Below are positions 12,039 through 23,229 of a DNA stretch of 64,000 nt, piece after piece. A program made the position numbers and the translations under genes. Source of the stretch: Heliocidaris tuberculata (taxonomy: Eukaryota > Echinodermata > Echinoidea > Camarodonta > Echinometridae); contig CM046832.1 in assembly GCA_025618425.1 (NCBI GenBank), positions 26,074,059 through 26,138,058 of the forward strand. The letters run 5' to 3'. The stretch's first letter is position 1. The number at the start of each line of letters is the position of its first letter. Below the pieces are notes generated by a model. The model was not told the origin of the DNA. It saw only the letters and a program-made list of their open reading frames with translations, and did not search any database.

Positions 12039-13073
12039 TGTTACAGGGTCTTTAGAGGACGATAATGAGTAACATAAAGCCTGTCCGTTGATGACAGCGT
12101 CATCCTTTCTACTTTTCGCGGCATACTTTTTTTTTTTTTTACACAAGCACTTGGGATACCCGCTATTATACAGAGCCTATACGGTCCTTTAAAAAAAAAA
12201 AATTCTCTTGATATAAGCTTTTATATACATAGAGGCCCATATTGGCCTCTCGACGAGGCTGACTATTTTTCTCATTTCATTTGATATTAAGATTTGATCT
12301 CCCTCTTTGAAAAAAAAAATCATTCAAATTGTTCTCATTCTCGAAATTGAATCTGATATTTTACTGTCAATAGAATTTCATAACTAGATTTTCTACGCAT
12401 TACATCGTACAATCTTTCACTTATTTTGACATTGGTACATTCGTTATATTCTTCTTAATGATATAGTGATGTGAACGAAAAGTTTCATTTAATTCCTGCT
12501 TTTGTTTTTTTATAATATTCTTTCAGTATTTTTTCCCCTCATAATATGCCTTTCTTCTCTTCTGAATATTCCTCCAGTGCATTCCTTCCTTCTCTTAGAA
12601 TCTCTCTATGTCAATAATTGCCCGCCATTCATCCCATCCCTCGCGCCAAGTATTTATAGTCCTCGTATCCATTACCATCAAGCCGAGGTAATATAGTGAC
12701 CCAACTTTTAAAGAGTCAAGTTTGGAACTATATCTGATATTTGTAAAGTAATAGAATATCCTATCTACGTCATCCTCGATTCTGGTGCTAGGACGCGAAA
12801 CTGTCGTAGTGTTAGTTACGACATGATGAGGCGCAATGATTTGTCATTCAGCTAGTCCGTTTTCTAGGTTAACTCATCGGGCTTAAAGCGTCCAATCACC
12901 ATGATTCATCTTGAGAGAGAAGAAAAAAATGATTCATAATTTCAATCCAAATATCTCCAAATCAAAATCTTAGCTTTAGGTAGCAAAACTAGATGTTTAA
13001 CTTCATTGAGTGTAAACTAGTACCGATGAAGGATCCAGCTAAATAAAGTACTTCAATCATATTCAGGTGAAAT

Positions 13074-13140
13074 GTGATTTTTTATTCGTTCTTTTAGCAT
13101 GTGATTTTAATAGTGATTTTGTATTCGTTCTTTTAGCATG
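13074..13140. repeat. Short tandem duplication (39-bp period)
   Basis: The segment GTGATTTT-x-TATTCGTTC with a TTTTAGCATG end occurs at 13074-13101 and again at 13113-13140 with a single mismatch. Confidence 0.85.
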
Positions 13141-13857
13141 TATGGTATCGTGCAATTGCTGTGCTTTATACAGATTTGGGTTTTAGTGAAGTATATACAA
13201 ATTGCACAGTCATTAAAATTCAGAATATATATCTAGAAAGAATATTTTTTTTAACAAATTGAGACAGTTGACTAAGGATAATTTAAAGGAAGTAATATAA
13301 TTTTTCCTCAAATAACTGTACATGTATTTACATTACCGGAAACGATGAAATTGTGTTCATTATTTTTACCCCCAAAACGATGACAATGTACATTTAAAAA
13401 TTATTCTACCTCTGGCATTTAATAGAAAATATCCGGGACTGCTTCATGTCTTTACTTTTAAGACCACTTAGCATTTCTATGATATTTGTAAGAAAATGAA
13501 ATACTAAAAATACCATTTCTACCAGAATTTTTCCGCATTGCATCACAATTGCAGTTTAGCTTTTTTTTTTTTCAGTCATCCGTTATAATGAGAACCATCA
13601 TGGCGTTTATAGGCATGTAGCTGTGCTGGGGGCTTGGGGCTCTCGTACTTTGACTCTGATGGGGAAAAAGGGAGAAGAGCTTGAAACAAACCTCATTTTG
13701 ACCACTTTCTTTGAGTCATTGCCACTATCGAATTTAAAGTGAGTGCCTTACTACAATTTCAAGCCCGAGATACACCAGAATACTACTTTCTCTCCTCCTT
13801 TTCCACACCGTGTTCTCTCCCCGCGCTTCTTCTTTTCAAATTCAGTGACAAGAAGAT

Positions 13858-13890
13858 CAGATAAAGCTCGTCTCTGATTCCCAGATAAAG
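13858..13890 (+). promoter_or_regulatory. Paired CAGATAAAG GATA sites, candidate autoregulatory enhancer
   Basis: The identical 9-mer CAGATAAAG occurs at 13858-13866 and 13882-13890, same strand, 24 bp apart, in a non-repetitive stretch of intron 1. AGATAA matches the WGATAR binding consensus. Repeated same-orientation sites inside a GATA gene suggest auto- or cross-regulation by GATA factors. Confidence 0.35.
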
Positions 13891-15691
13891 ATGCTACATA
13901 GGTAACTGAATCAAAACGTAAAAGCTTAAGGAGAAAAAATGTCTTTGTTGCCTCAAATGCTCGTTATTAGGGCAGGTTGTCAATCATAGCTTATTCGAAT
14001 GCGGCTTGAAACATGTGAAACTTGTCTGAATTACCTTTGCTTTTTAAAGAAGTCATGCTGGCATTTATAAGTGTATAAAAATGACTACAACTGACTATTC
14101 TAATTCATAAGTTGGTCTGTACATTACAATTCTTACCCTGACTTCTTAATAAGCTATACTAGTATTTATAAGGATATTAGGAACGAGATTTAATTATATT
14201 TGAATTAATCATACATCGCACTTTATTCACTTGTATAATCTAGTTCATGTTCAAGAATGGCAAAAATGTATTGTTTTAATCACACCCCATAGCTATATTT
14301 GAACGGCAGGCACGCCCCTGGTCGAACTTATGCATCAATTATTACACAGTATTTTACCTTTGAAAGAGTGGAGTAATTATATTAGGGAATGCAATGTAAT
14401 TTAACACGCTTCCCTGGATACCTTGCTCCATTTATCACATATGAACACCTGTAATTAAATATTCATTAGCGTAGCATATTAGCATATCAAAGTACAGCTT
14501 TCTAATTTTTATTACAGGTATGAAAGACACAAGGTCGTTTGTGGCGTAGCTTGTATTTCAGGAGATGTTAATATTTTTAGTATTTTTGTCCAAGTGTGAC
14601 AAGTAGTGCATTTACTTCTAAAGAATGATAGGAAACAGTGGAGAAAACCATATACTTGTGATATATGAATGGAATGTGACTTGAATGATTATTAGTGAAT
14701 ATTATTTGAAATAACTTCAATAAATCAAATTGAGAGATATCCCGTTTGGTTGATGACGAATAATACCTTAGTAAAACATCACTTTTGTCCAAAAAATACA
14801 ATTTGAAGAGATTTTTAGAATTTTTACTACGTAGATGATAAAGGAACCGCGCATGGGTGCTTTTAATTGTAGAACTTTTAAAACGAAAAAGAAAATCATT
14901 AAGGGCTTTTGATAATATTGCAGTTTCAATCAATGAAGAGCAATTATATTTGAATATTCATCTCTCGGAAATATTAGAACACAGACACAATAATGTTTTA
15001 ATTCAGTAGGCTTAAGGTTAATCTGACATTTTCTTGTCGTTATTGCAGTAAATTCAACGTGATTAGCTGTGGAATAAATTTGAACTTCTGACACGGCAAG
15101 GGAAAAAATAACTCATTCCAATGTAATGGAGGAGTAGTATTACATTCATAATGCAACCTAAATCCCTCCATAAAGACCTGCGATCTTGCAGAAAATGCGG
15201 CGAGATTAGCGAAAATGTAAAAGTTAGTCTAGGAAATTTATTTAGTCAGTGACTGGGTTGAAGGCGAGTAGATTCAGCTGTTTTGCTGCTCATTGACTCT
15301 CTGTTAAGCACTGAAGATTACTGGCGGGGGACGTTATTCTCTCTTGCACTTCATAAAAACTCTTCCTCTCGTATTTAATCCCATAGATTCATGCTATATT
15401 ATAAAACAATCCGCGGCCCTTTATTTATCAGATCGTCGTGTTGACGTATACGTTTGAACAAATGTTCTTGTGATTTGAACGGGAGATGAGTCCATGAGCA
15501 CAACGCCTCTTCAATTAATATTCTAATTGTCAAAAATTAATTATGTAAAAATTCTTTAAGATTCATTAAATGACTTCCATAGAAATGGAAACAGTCGACA
15601 TGGTGGAGTCCGGAATACAGCTATTGCGGTTATATCATGATTCTATTTCGTCTTGATTACTTTCATACTTTTAAAAAAAAATTATCACTAT

Positions 15692-15694
15692 TGT

Positions 15695-15737
<43 letters not shown>

Positions 15738-15738
15738 T
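15692..15738. repeat. (TTTTTG)n/(TTTTG)n minisatellite
   Basis: Three TTTTTG-type units followed by several TTTTG units. No further structure seen. Confidence 0.9.
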
Positions 15739-16438
15739 CATTTAATGATACTGCTTTCTGGCAAATAGATAGTTTGTTGATGTGAGTACATGAATGAGTT
15801 TGTTAATGTTTGTTGTCAGACTCGAGGCGTCTGTTACATCTTTATTATAGAAAATTTTTATTGTGAGTGATTTTCAAAAGTTCGAATTGTCTTTAATGAT
15901 GAAGTTTACTTACGTTTACTGAAGAAAAAAATGCACGTAATAACTAGCACACAGCAAATAATTCCAGCGGCTTTAGATAACGGAAAAAAGGAAACGATTA
16001 TTGGTGTTTTTCTGCAATTTTGACAATAGATCGTTCTTTTTGAAAATATCGAATTCCTCTTGAGAGATAAGGCAACATCTGTTTCTATTCAATGTCATAT
16101 TTGATCGCTTTTGTTATCCAGGAATCATTAATTAACAAATTGATGACTCAAAGAAGGAACAATTGGTTGGAAAGATTTATTGTTCTTGGTTAAGAACGGA
16201 ATTTTTCTATGTGAAAGAGTTCCCATTTCATTATTTCGTCGTGTTCAAATTGAAGATTGTAAAAGTTTTTATTTCTATATTTTTTGATAAATCTTACTTT
16301 TTTATAAAAGTGATTCTTAATAATATTTATATCAATAATTAGGATAAGAATGATGACAATACTGGTTAAGTAGTAGCAACAGAAAATTGCTTATAAACGG
16401 CATTACACATTGGAAGAAAAGTGCTTTTTGATTCTAAA

Positions 16439-16544
16439 ACACACACACACACACACACGCGCGCGCGCCCGGGCACACTTAAATTATATATTATATGATA
16501 AAAGAAAGCACCTCCGCAGTATATAAGTTGATGTTCTTTACATT

Positions 16545-16577
<33 letters not shown>
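16439..16577. repeat. (CA)n-(CG)n and (TA)n dinucleotide tracts
   Basis: ACAC repeats from 16439 pass into CGCGCG to about 16467. A pure TA tract lies at about 16546-16577. Open frames with poly-IY here are artefacts. Confidence 0.95.
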
Positions 16578-16580
<3 letters not shown>

Positions 16581-16640
16581 GAGAGGTGTGGATGTGTGTA
16601 CCGTTCGGTTGAACCATGTTGAATTTAGATATGTGAATAG

Positions 16641-17339
16641 ATATGATGGAACGAAATGAAGCAGGTCACTAGGTGTATTTACAAGCTTTCGGCTCCTGGC
16701 CTTCTTCAAGTTTATTTGCTAGATCAAACAGAATAAAACAAATAATAATAATAATAATAATAAGCAGCTTATCAAAACTAAAGACAACAGAACAGAATTA
16801 TCATAAAAGCTGGCAACATAAATCAAAAGGAATAAGTTAAAATTTAAAAGATGTTAATCGGCAGGAGTAAGTGAAATAACGAAAAAGGAAGTAAGCAAAG
16901 TAAACGATTACCTAATATTACACAGAACACCTACACATTACACACGAGACAACATATACATTTGCTTCAACCCTAAAAGTCAGGTCATTGTTTACTTTGT
17001 TTACTTTTGTTTCTATTGAGTTCCCTTTTCGTTATTTCACTTACTCCTGCCCATTAACATCTTTTCAATTTCACTTATTCCTGTTGATTTATGTTGCCAG
17101 CTTTATGATAATTCTGTTATGTTGTCTTTAGTTTTGTTAAGCTGCTTATTATTATTATTATTATTTGTTTCATTCTATTTGATCTAGCAAATTCTGTTCT
17201 GTTGTCTTTAGTTTTGTTAAGTTGCTTGATATTATTATTTGTTTCATTCTTTTTGATCTAGCAAATGAACTTGAAGAAGGCCAGGAGCCGAAAGCTTGTA
17301 AATACACCGAGTGACCTGCTTCATTTCGTTCCATCATAT
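16641..17339. mobile_element. Foldback (long inverted repeat) element with internal duplication
   Basis: The left arm (16641-16905) begins ATATGATGGAACG and the right arm ends CGTTCCATCATAT at 17339. The arms match as reverse complements throughout, including the AAGCTTTCGGCTCC block and an (AAT)n run. They flank a spacer of about 85 bp. The right arm (16990-17339) is longer because an ATTCTGTT...CTAGCAA segment is tandemly duplicated (17111-17190 and 17191-17265). No open reading frame of transposase type is present. It is a non-autonomous palindromic element; superfamily not assigned. Confidence 0.8.
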
Positions 17340-17342
17340 TTG

Positions 17343-17343
<1 letters not shown>

Positions 17344-17407
<64 letters not shown>
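17344..17407. repeat. (CA)n-(TA)n microsatellite
   Basis: CA repeats to about 17382, then TA repeats to 17407. The TA tract resumes at 18179-18202 on the far side of the element at 17408-18178. Confidence 0.95.
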
Positions 17408-18178
17408 CAGGGGCGGATCTAGCTTTTTATAAAGGGGGGGTTGGGGCGGTATGCGAGGGAGCGTAGCGACCGAGCCCGAGCGAGCGGAGCGAGCGAGTGG
17501 GGGAGGGTGTGGGAGGGGGGTGTCCCCCCTCCCACAGTAGGGAGAATTTTTGAAAATCTGAGTGTGAAAATGGCGTTTTCTTGCATCTAAAACACCACTA
17601 TTTTTGGTATAGAGGTCATTGCCAAATTAACCCCCCCATGAAAATTTGTAAAATTTAGTTGCATTTTCCTGCAATGTAAGGCCAGTTGACAACACAGATA
17701 CAAATCTTCACAAAATCCCCACCCAAACGACACTTCAAAAATCCCCAAATTCGTTTTACATAAAACTCAATATTATTTTCATTCCCAAATATTTATTTTT
17801 CATCCCCAAAGACTTCAAAAATCCCCAATTTTTTTTTTAATTTGGGGATTTTTGGGATGAGAATCCCCACATGGCAACGCTGGCCTAGCTTGTCACTTCG
17901 GCGGTGGCCCGTGTCCTCAAAAAAGCTGATTGGGGGGGGGGGCAAGGGACTCCGTGACATTTGTTCGCCCACCCCCCCCCCCCCCCTCCCCCCCCCCCCC
18001 AAAAAAAAAAAAAGAAATAATAATAATAATAATAATAATAAAAAATAAAATAAATACATAAATAGAATAAAATAAAATTACAAGTTTAAAAAAAAGATAA
18101 GATAAAAAAAAAAATGGTCCCCGGATTTTTTTTTGGGGGGGTTGCAACCCCCCAACCCCCCCTCTAGATCCGCTTCTG
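17408..18178. mobile_element. Non-autonomous DNA transposon (MITE-like) inserted in a TA array
   Basis: The element begins CAGGGGCGGATCTAG and ends CTAGATCCGCTTCTG, giving 15-bp terminal inverted repeats with two mismatches. It is 771 bp and lies between (TA)n tracts, so the target-site duplication cannot be sized: TA, or an 8-bp TATATATA, are both possible. The CAGGGG terminus resembles hAT-superfamily ends. The interior is non-coding, with a CpG-rich GAGCGGAGCGAGCG segment near the left end, poly-C/poly-A tracts, and an internal pair of opposed CCCCAAA/TTTGGGG segments at about 17715-17870 that may be a nested insertion. Confidence 0.7.
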
Positions 18179-18259
18179 TATATATATATATATATATATA
18201 TATTATTAAATTTCTAATACCACTACTACTACTACTAACGATGATGATGATATAATAAC

Positions 18260-18269
18260 AATGATGATG

Positions 18270-18352
<83 letters not shown>

Positions 18353-18365
18353 CATCATCATCATT
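18260..18365. repeat. AAT/ATT inverted repeat (53-bp arms, no loop)
   Basis: (GAT)3(AAT)n on the left is mirrored by (ATT)n(ATC)4 on the right around the centre at 18312/18313, with one mismatch in 53 bp. There is no spacer, so the sequence can form a cruciform or hairpin. Confidence 0.9.
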
Positions 18366-18634
18366 ATTATATAACTATAGTTGTTATAACTATCACCACT
18401 GCAAGTACTACTTCTGTACCACATGCTACTACTATAGAGTTTTAGATTTTCTGCATGCCCTTTCTATTTTTTGTCTTCTCCGTATCATTTTATTCGTCTC
18501 GCTTATCCAATTTCTTTTTCTTCTCCTTCCATACATTCATGTTTTCTTTATCTTCTTCCTACTTGATTCTAGCCTAGGAAATGCATATGAGGTAGAGATA
18601 GCAACGCTCTCCGTCTTCACTTGCCGCTCCGAAC

Positions 18635-18895
18635 CCAGGTGAAGGAAATAAGTACATGTATATGGCAGGGATAACGACAGCGTATAAACAAGTCATTTTA
18701 TTGTCTCTCAACCGAAGATTAGTATATGTTACAGGGACAATGACAGCTTTTCAACAAGACAATCTCTATATACGGTTGTCAACCCATGGTCATGTACATG
18801 GTGATGATATCAACAGCGTGTAAAACAAGGCAGTTATCTCCATTTGCCTCTCTCAGCCCAGGTGCAGAAAATATGTACATCCATGGAAATAACAG
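18635..18895. repeat. Degenerate tandem repeat, period about 67 bp
   Basis: A pattern of GTATATGG/GTACATGG, a (G)ATAA/ACAA-x-ACAGC core, then ACAAG and TCTC recurs. The ACAGC cores lie near 18676, 18743 and 18812, and a partial fourth copy ends at 18895. CCCAGGTG precedes both the first copy (about 18635) and the last (about 18857). Copies have diverged substantially. Confidence 0.55.
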
Positions 18896-19897
18896 TAAAT
18901 TCGCAACATTATAGGCAGCCGCAACAAATAAGAAGTCGACAATCTTATCATTTTCACTGTTACATCCTCCTCCTCTCCTGGTTTTGTTGCTTGTCATCCT
19001 AGCTGTCGAGTGAGAGTGTACTCCTCAAGGTATGGGACAGGATATTGGGAGTGTTGTGTCACTTGCGTGGGTTTTCCTCATCAATTATTGGGAGGAAAAA
19101 CTCCACAAAGGGGTTCGGATGCCTTCTTTCGTCTCCAATGAATTCAATGGATGTGTAGAACATATTGGAACAATTCTATCGCTTTTCAGGGAGGTGTATT
19201 TTTAACCAGATGATGTATTAACATGATCTTTATATATAGTTTATGAATTGATTCAATTATGGAAAGGTAATGAGATTGTGACATTTGATAATCATTTTGA
19301 TCGCAAACAAACTTTGTTAGATTGAGGGGTAAGCGAGAGGAAAGGCAATATGTCTTTCATAATCATATTGATATGAAATGAACAGGTAATATATTGAGGC
19401 ACGTATCATATTTTGACTGCCTTTGGCAAGATTGCCTTAATATGATAAGTAGAAGAGAATGACAAATATTCCACTTTTCTTAAAGGTGGCAAACAAGAAC
19501 TATTTTCAATCGCACAGTCCTGTAACCAGTAAGCTTCAACTTCTTTCTTTTACAAAAATACTTTCTTCTTGTCATGTTTTCTGCCGATTTCTACCCCAAG
19601 ACGTCTGGATGTTATATAGGGAAAATTAAACAAACAAATAAACATAATAATAATTTGAAGTAACCTAAGTAGCAAGTAGTTGTGTAGTGTAAGTCAATGC
19701 ATCTGCGAGGCGTAACAGGAGTTAAAATATGTTAATTACTGCGATCAGCCTCGACCTAATTTTCATTTTCTCAAACACCCCCTTTTTGCTCGTCCTGCCT
19801 GTTCTGTGACGTAACAATAGGATGAATCACGCTCGACTCCCATCCAAGATCAACATCAAGAAAATTATTGAATGTTTAGTTTTACATTAGCTGCTGA

Positions 19898-20022
19898 CAC
19901 GTGACCGTGAACTTCACACGTTCAAAGGCCAGAAAAATGACTCAACTGTAGAATTGCGATTTGTTGCTTAATTCGGCTTCCTTTCCCACTTCTACTTACT
20001 ATTTATTCAGCGGTCACGTGAC
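19898..20022. promoter_or_regulatory. Two CACGTG E-boxes
   Basis: CACGTG at 19898-19903 and GTCACGTGAC (10-bp palindrome) at 20013-20022. CACGTG is bound by bHLH-ZIP factors such as USF/MITF/Myc. Both lie in a non-repetitive part of intron 1 about 2 kb upstream of exon 2. Confidence 0.25.
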
Positions 20023-21945
20023 AGGAGATTTTAAATCCCCTCAACTTTTTGCCCTCGGCATATGTTGCTTTTCGTTTCCTTTACATTTCTGTTTTCTCAC
20101 ATTAACTTATCCGCTTTTCACGAGCTTTTAGACTTTTCAGATATGTTTCAATTGGAGCATGTATGACTAGACACAAAAGTTCATTAAAAGTATCATTTGT
20201 TTCATTTCATGTATTAGGTGAATCAATCATATATATTGTGAGAGTGTGTATTCATTGCATTGTGAATAGCTTTTCATAGTATTCAATGTATAGGTTAATA
20301 TAAATATCATTTTTTTCATTTATTCATGACTTTTAGAATGACGACGTCACTCCCGATTGCCCCTTGTCAAGTGTCCATCAAATATTTCAATAAACAGATG
20401 TGAATAGAGGTATCACACACCAATGTGCATTTTGTTTATTTTTGTATATCTTTTGCAAATATTTTTTCCTTTCGGCATATTGTCGATGCCTATTTTTCCT
20501 TTTCGTTTAATTTGTTCATGATTTATTACTTCCCAATACGTCAACGGTCGGTTAACTTTAAACCGAATAGGTGTTTTGGCGCCAACTTTATGTAAAAATA
20601 CGCATTGAATGGGAACAGGTGCAACAGAGCGTCTCCTCACCTGTCCCCCAAACAGACCCGCCCTCTTCGAACCTGTTCAACATCTGCACCTACTTCTATC
20701 TATGCAATCAGACACAGGAAAGGAAGAGAAGACAACTCTGGATCACATTTTGACAACAATTCTCTGATATTTGGGTTAAGGTAGAGCTCTAGTTTTGCTC
20801 CTGTCGAGGTTTTGGTTTTTGGATTCGTTCCGATATTTTGTGAAACGTTCTGAATTCCCAGGTGATCACTTGCCATAATGTTAATCAACTCCCGCGCTAA
20901 ATGTATATTTTACTTGTATGACTGTTGATACCCTTGTGTATCATGAGTTCCCGTTACAAACCGGTAATCCTTGGCTTTCCTCCCGAGAGTACCTGTCAAC
21001 TACTCGCCACCACTCCCTTCTTCTTCTCCCTCTTCAGTCCTTGAGAGATTGTGCTGTAATCACATACTGGCCAGGTAGTCTCAGGGACGTTTCCCATCAG
21101 AAGACGTCGAGTTCATTTACAGGAGAGCGGTTCCTGACCTGATCAAGGGCCAACAACTCTCTCTGCTCTCCTACATTAAGGATAGGGGTAAATCTCTGAA
21201 ACCCCCTCCCTCCCCCTCTTGTACGGTTGACCCTGAAGGGTTGGTCTCCTGGGGGCGTGTGGGGTCCTGCTTCCCCTTCCTCCAAGGAGGTTTGTAGCTA
21301 CCTCTTCAGCATCAAACCCTTAATCGAGCATCTTTTGTGTCCCCATGGAGGGATGCGTCATCTGGAAAGGCCAAACGAGAGAAGGCAATGGGAGAGGGAG
21401 CCAGGCGGTTCGTCTCTTACGCACTCTATGACGTACAAAGCAACACGAGCCTGCCATTTTTGTTGTGAAACAGGAAGGCTTCACAATTTAGATAAACCTC
21501 ACTATAATCTCGTCCCAGGCACGTTTTTTATTCCCTTCTGATGTAAACTTTTTCCTCAACACAAAAAACCTCCCCGCTTTTGGTTGGATGCGAGAGAGAA
21601 AGAGGGTATAGGAAGAGCGATCGGTGGAGAGAGGAGAACGGGGAGGAAACTGTAAACAAAAATAGGTAAGATGTCAAGTATTGGCAAGCCAAGAGATGAT
21701 GATTGTATTGTTAAGTAGTGAGCAAGAGGTGAACTAGCAGGCAGGCATTTTAAAAAAGTAGACCCGACCGTTTGTCATTCTCTGACTGGTCTTACCAACT
21801 TACTGCGTCTATGTGGTTGTTTGTTATTAATATCTACTCATCTCTGACGAGCTGTATTAGAGCTGATCTGATATCTCTAACTCCTACTTCTTCCCCTCTT
21901 TCTCTCCCTCCTCCATCACACCCCTCTGCCACACTATTTTGACAG

Positions 21946-22096
21946 GTGGACGTGTACTATCATCATACCAGCGGCTTGGACGGGAACGGTAACCACGTTG
22001 GAGCTACAGCCGCACATCACGCCGCAGCTAGCTATTATTCGGGATCCGCTGCGGCGGCTAGAGCAGCAGCCATGCATGGCTACCGACCATCGCACG
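21946..22096 (+). CDS. gatac: GATA1/2/3-class transcription factor, coding exon 2 (residues 106-155 plus 1 nt)
   Basis: The exon is bounded by a pyrimidine-rich tract and acceptor ending GACAG (AG at 21944-21945), and by donor CACG|GTGAGTG (GT at 22097-22098). It is 151 nt, entering in phase 0 and leaving in phase 1, which matches exon 1 and exon 3. It starts VDVYYHH and continues with an Asn/Gly segment and Ala/His-rich sequence ending GYRPSH. The opening DV-(aromatic)-x-H pattern followed by a Gly/Asn stretch matches the 'DVLFNH...' block of vertebrate GATA2/3 transactivation regions, so this is probably the equivalent conserved activation-domain segment. It lies 17.8 kb from exon 1 and 19.5 kb from exon 3. 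No cysteine or zinc-finger residue is present. It is small enough to be missed by ab initio gene finders; support is the phase match on both sides plus block similarity. Confidence 0.83.
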
Positions 22097-22885
22097 GTGA
22101 GTGAAACTCTTTCCTCCATACCTACCACCAGTAGATCCTACAGATTAGATGCCACTCTTTAGCAATCAATTATGAAATTCTAGGGCGCGTAACAAAGTGA
22201 CGGCCCATCTATAAGAATGATCACCGTAATCATAGGGCATTTTGTATAGAAATGAGATCAAGGTAACCTGTTTGGATGAATGTTGAATTAAATGATGCTG
22301 ATAATTATTAAATTGTTATGAGATATTAAAATGTGTTTAAATTTTTTTTTCAAAAGATGACCTTATCTTAGATTACTCATTTTAGTTGTACAGTAGTACT
22401 AATAATTTAATAATGTAATAAGCAATATGTTGATATATAAAGTATAGCTATGGATCATTCTTTTGACATTTAAAAAATTTTATTGTTGAAGTCAAAAGTT
22501 AATTATTTCATTGGAAAAAAATATCTAAATGTTAATTCAATATGAACGTTACGAAGTTTTTAGCAATCGTGCTTTTCAATACAGCATTTGTTCTGTACAT
22601 ATTTCTGCATGTTTGTAATCTCTCCTAAATCTTCTCTTTCAAAAGATTCATATTTATATCATGAATGTATTAAAATGTTACGCTACTAATTTTTGTCAAC
22701 AATTTCTGAATAAGCCAAATTCCATTATTTTATGTGTTTAATCTGTAGTGTCTCGTTATTACGCCAAAGTTGATATTACTTAACTATTTCCGTGAAATGA
22801 TAGCGATTGAATAGGTCTTCTATGTCGATCAATTATGAAAATAAATTAGTTTGGTCATCCTACAGAAATATATATGATATGCGGT

Positions 22886-22916
<31 letters not shown>

Positions 22917-23229
22917 TACTTTTCTATTTGGCGATTATTGCCGTAACTTTCATAAAACACATCATTTGAAATTTCAGTCAATCTATCTTCACTACTGAAA
23001 GAGATTATTAGTTTGTAAGCTATTTATAATAATCTAGTTGATTTATCTTATAAATATTAAATAGATATTGGATCGTCTAGCTGATAATTATGCACTTTTG
23101 TATGATTTGAAATCGGAGAAGAATCCTATACGTCCACTAGCCGATTTAAGGGAATTCCATCTGACGAGCATTGCTCATCGGAATGCACTATTCCATTCCT
23201 AAATTTTTAAGAAGATATTAATATTAATA

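Larger units (their letters stand above)
4119..21945 (+). other. Intron 1 of the GATA gene (17.8 kb)
   Basis: Begins GTAAGA and ends TTTTGACAG. No coding exon of another gene was recognised on either strand. Contents in order: T-run/G-run junctions at 5396-5437 and 6224-6243; (GA)n at about 6812-6884; (AAT)n at 9741-9842 followed by an apparent SINE/LINE tail remnant; a GC-rich block at 10310-10410; a motif-dense block at 11940-12060; a 39-bp-period duplication at 13074-13140; paired GATA sites at 13858-13890; a TTTTG tract at 15692-15738; a transposon/microsatellite cluster at 16439-18365; a degenerate tandem repeat at 18635-18895; and two CACGTG E-boxes near 19.9-20.0 kb. The remaining stretches are AT-rich with nothing recognisable. 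Confidence 0.85.

Noticed and set aside
14577..14933. 118-codon open frame, minus strand
   Set aside because: No family similarity, very AT-rich, and inside intron 1 with no supporting signals.
18206..18424. Poly-Ile frame and similar poly-residue frames at 16366-16709, 17793-18147 and 5188-5695
   Set aside because: Direct translations of microsatellites and homopolymers.
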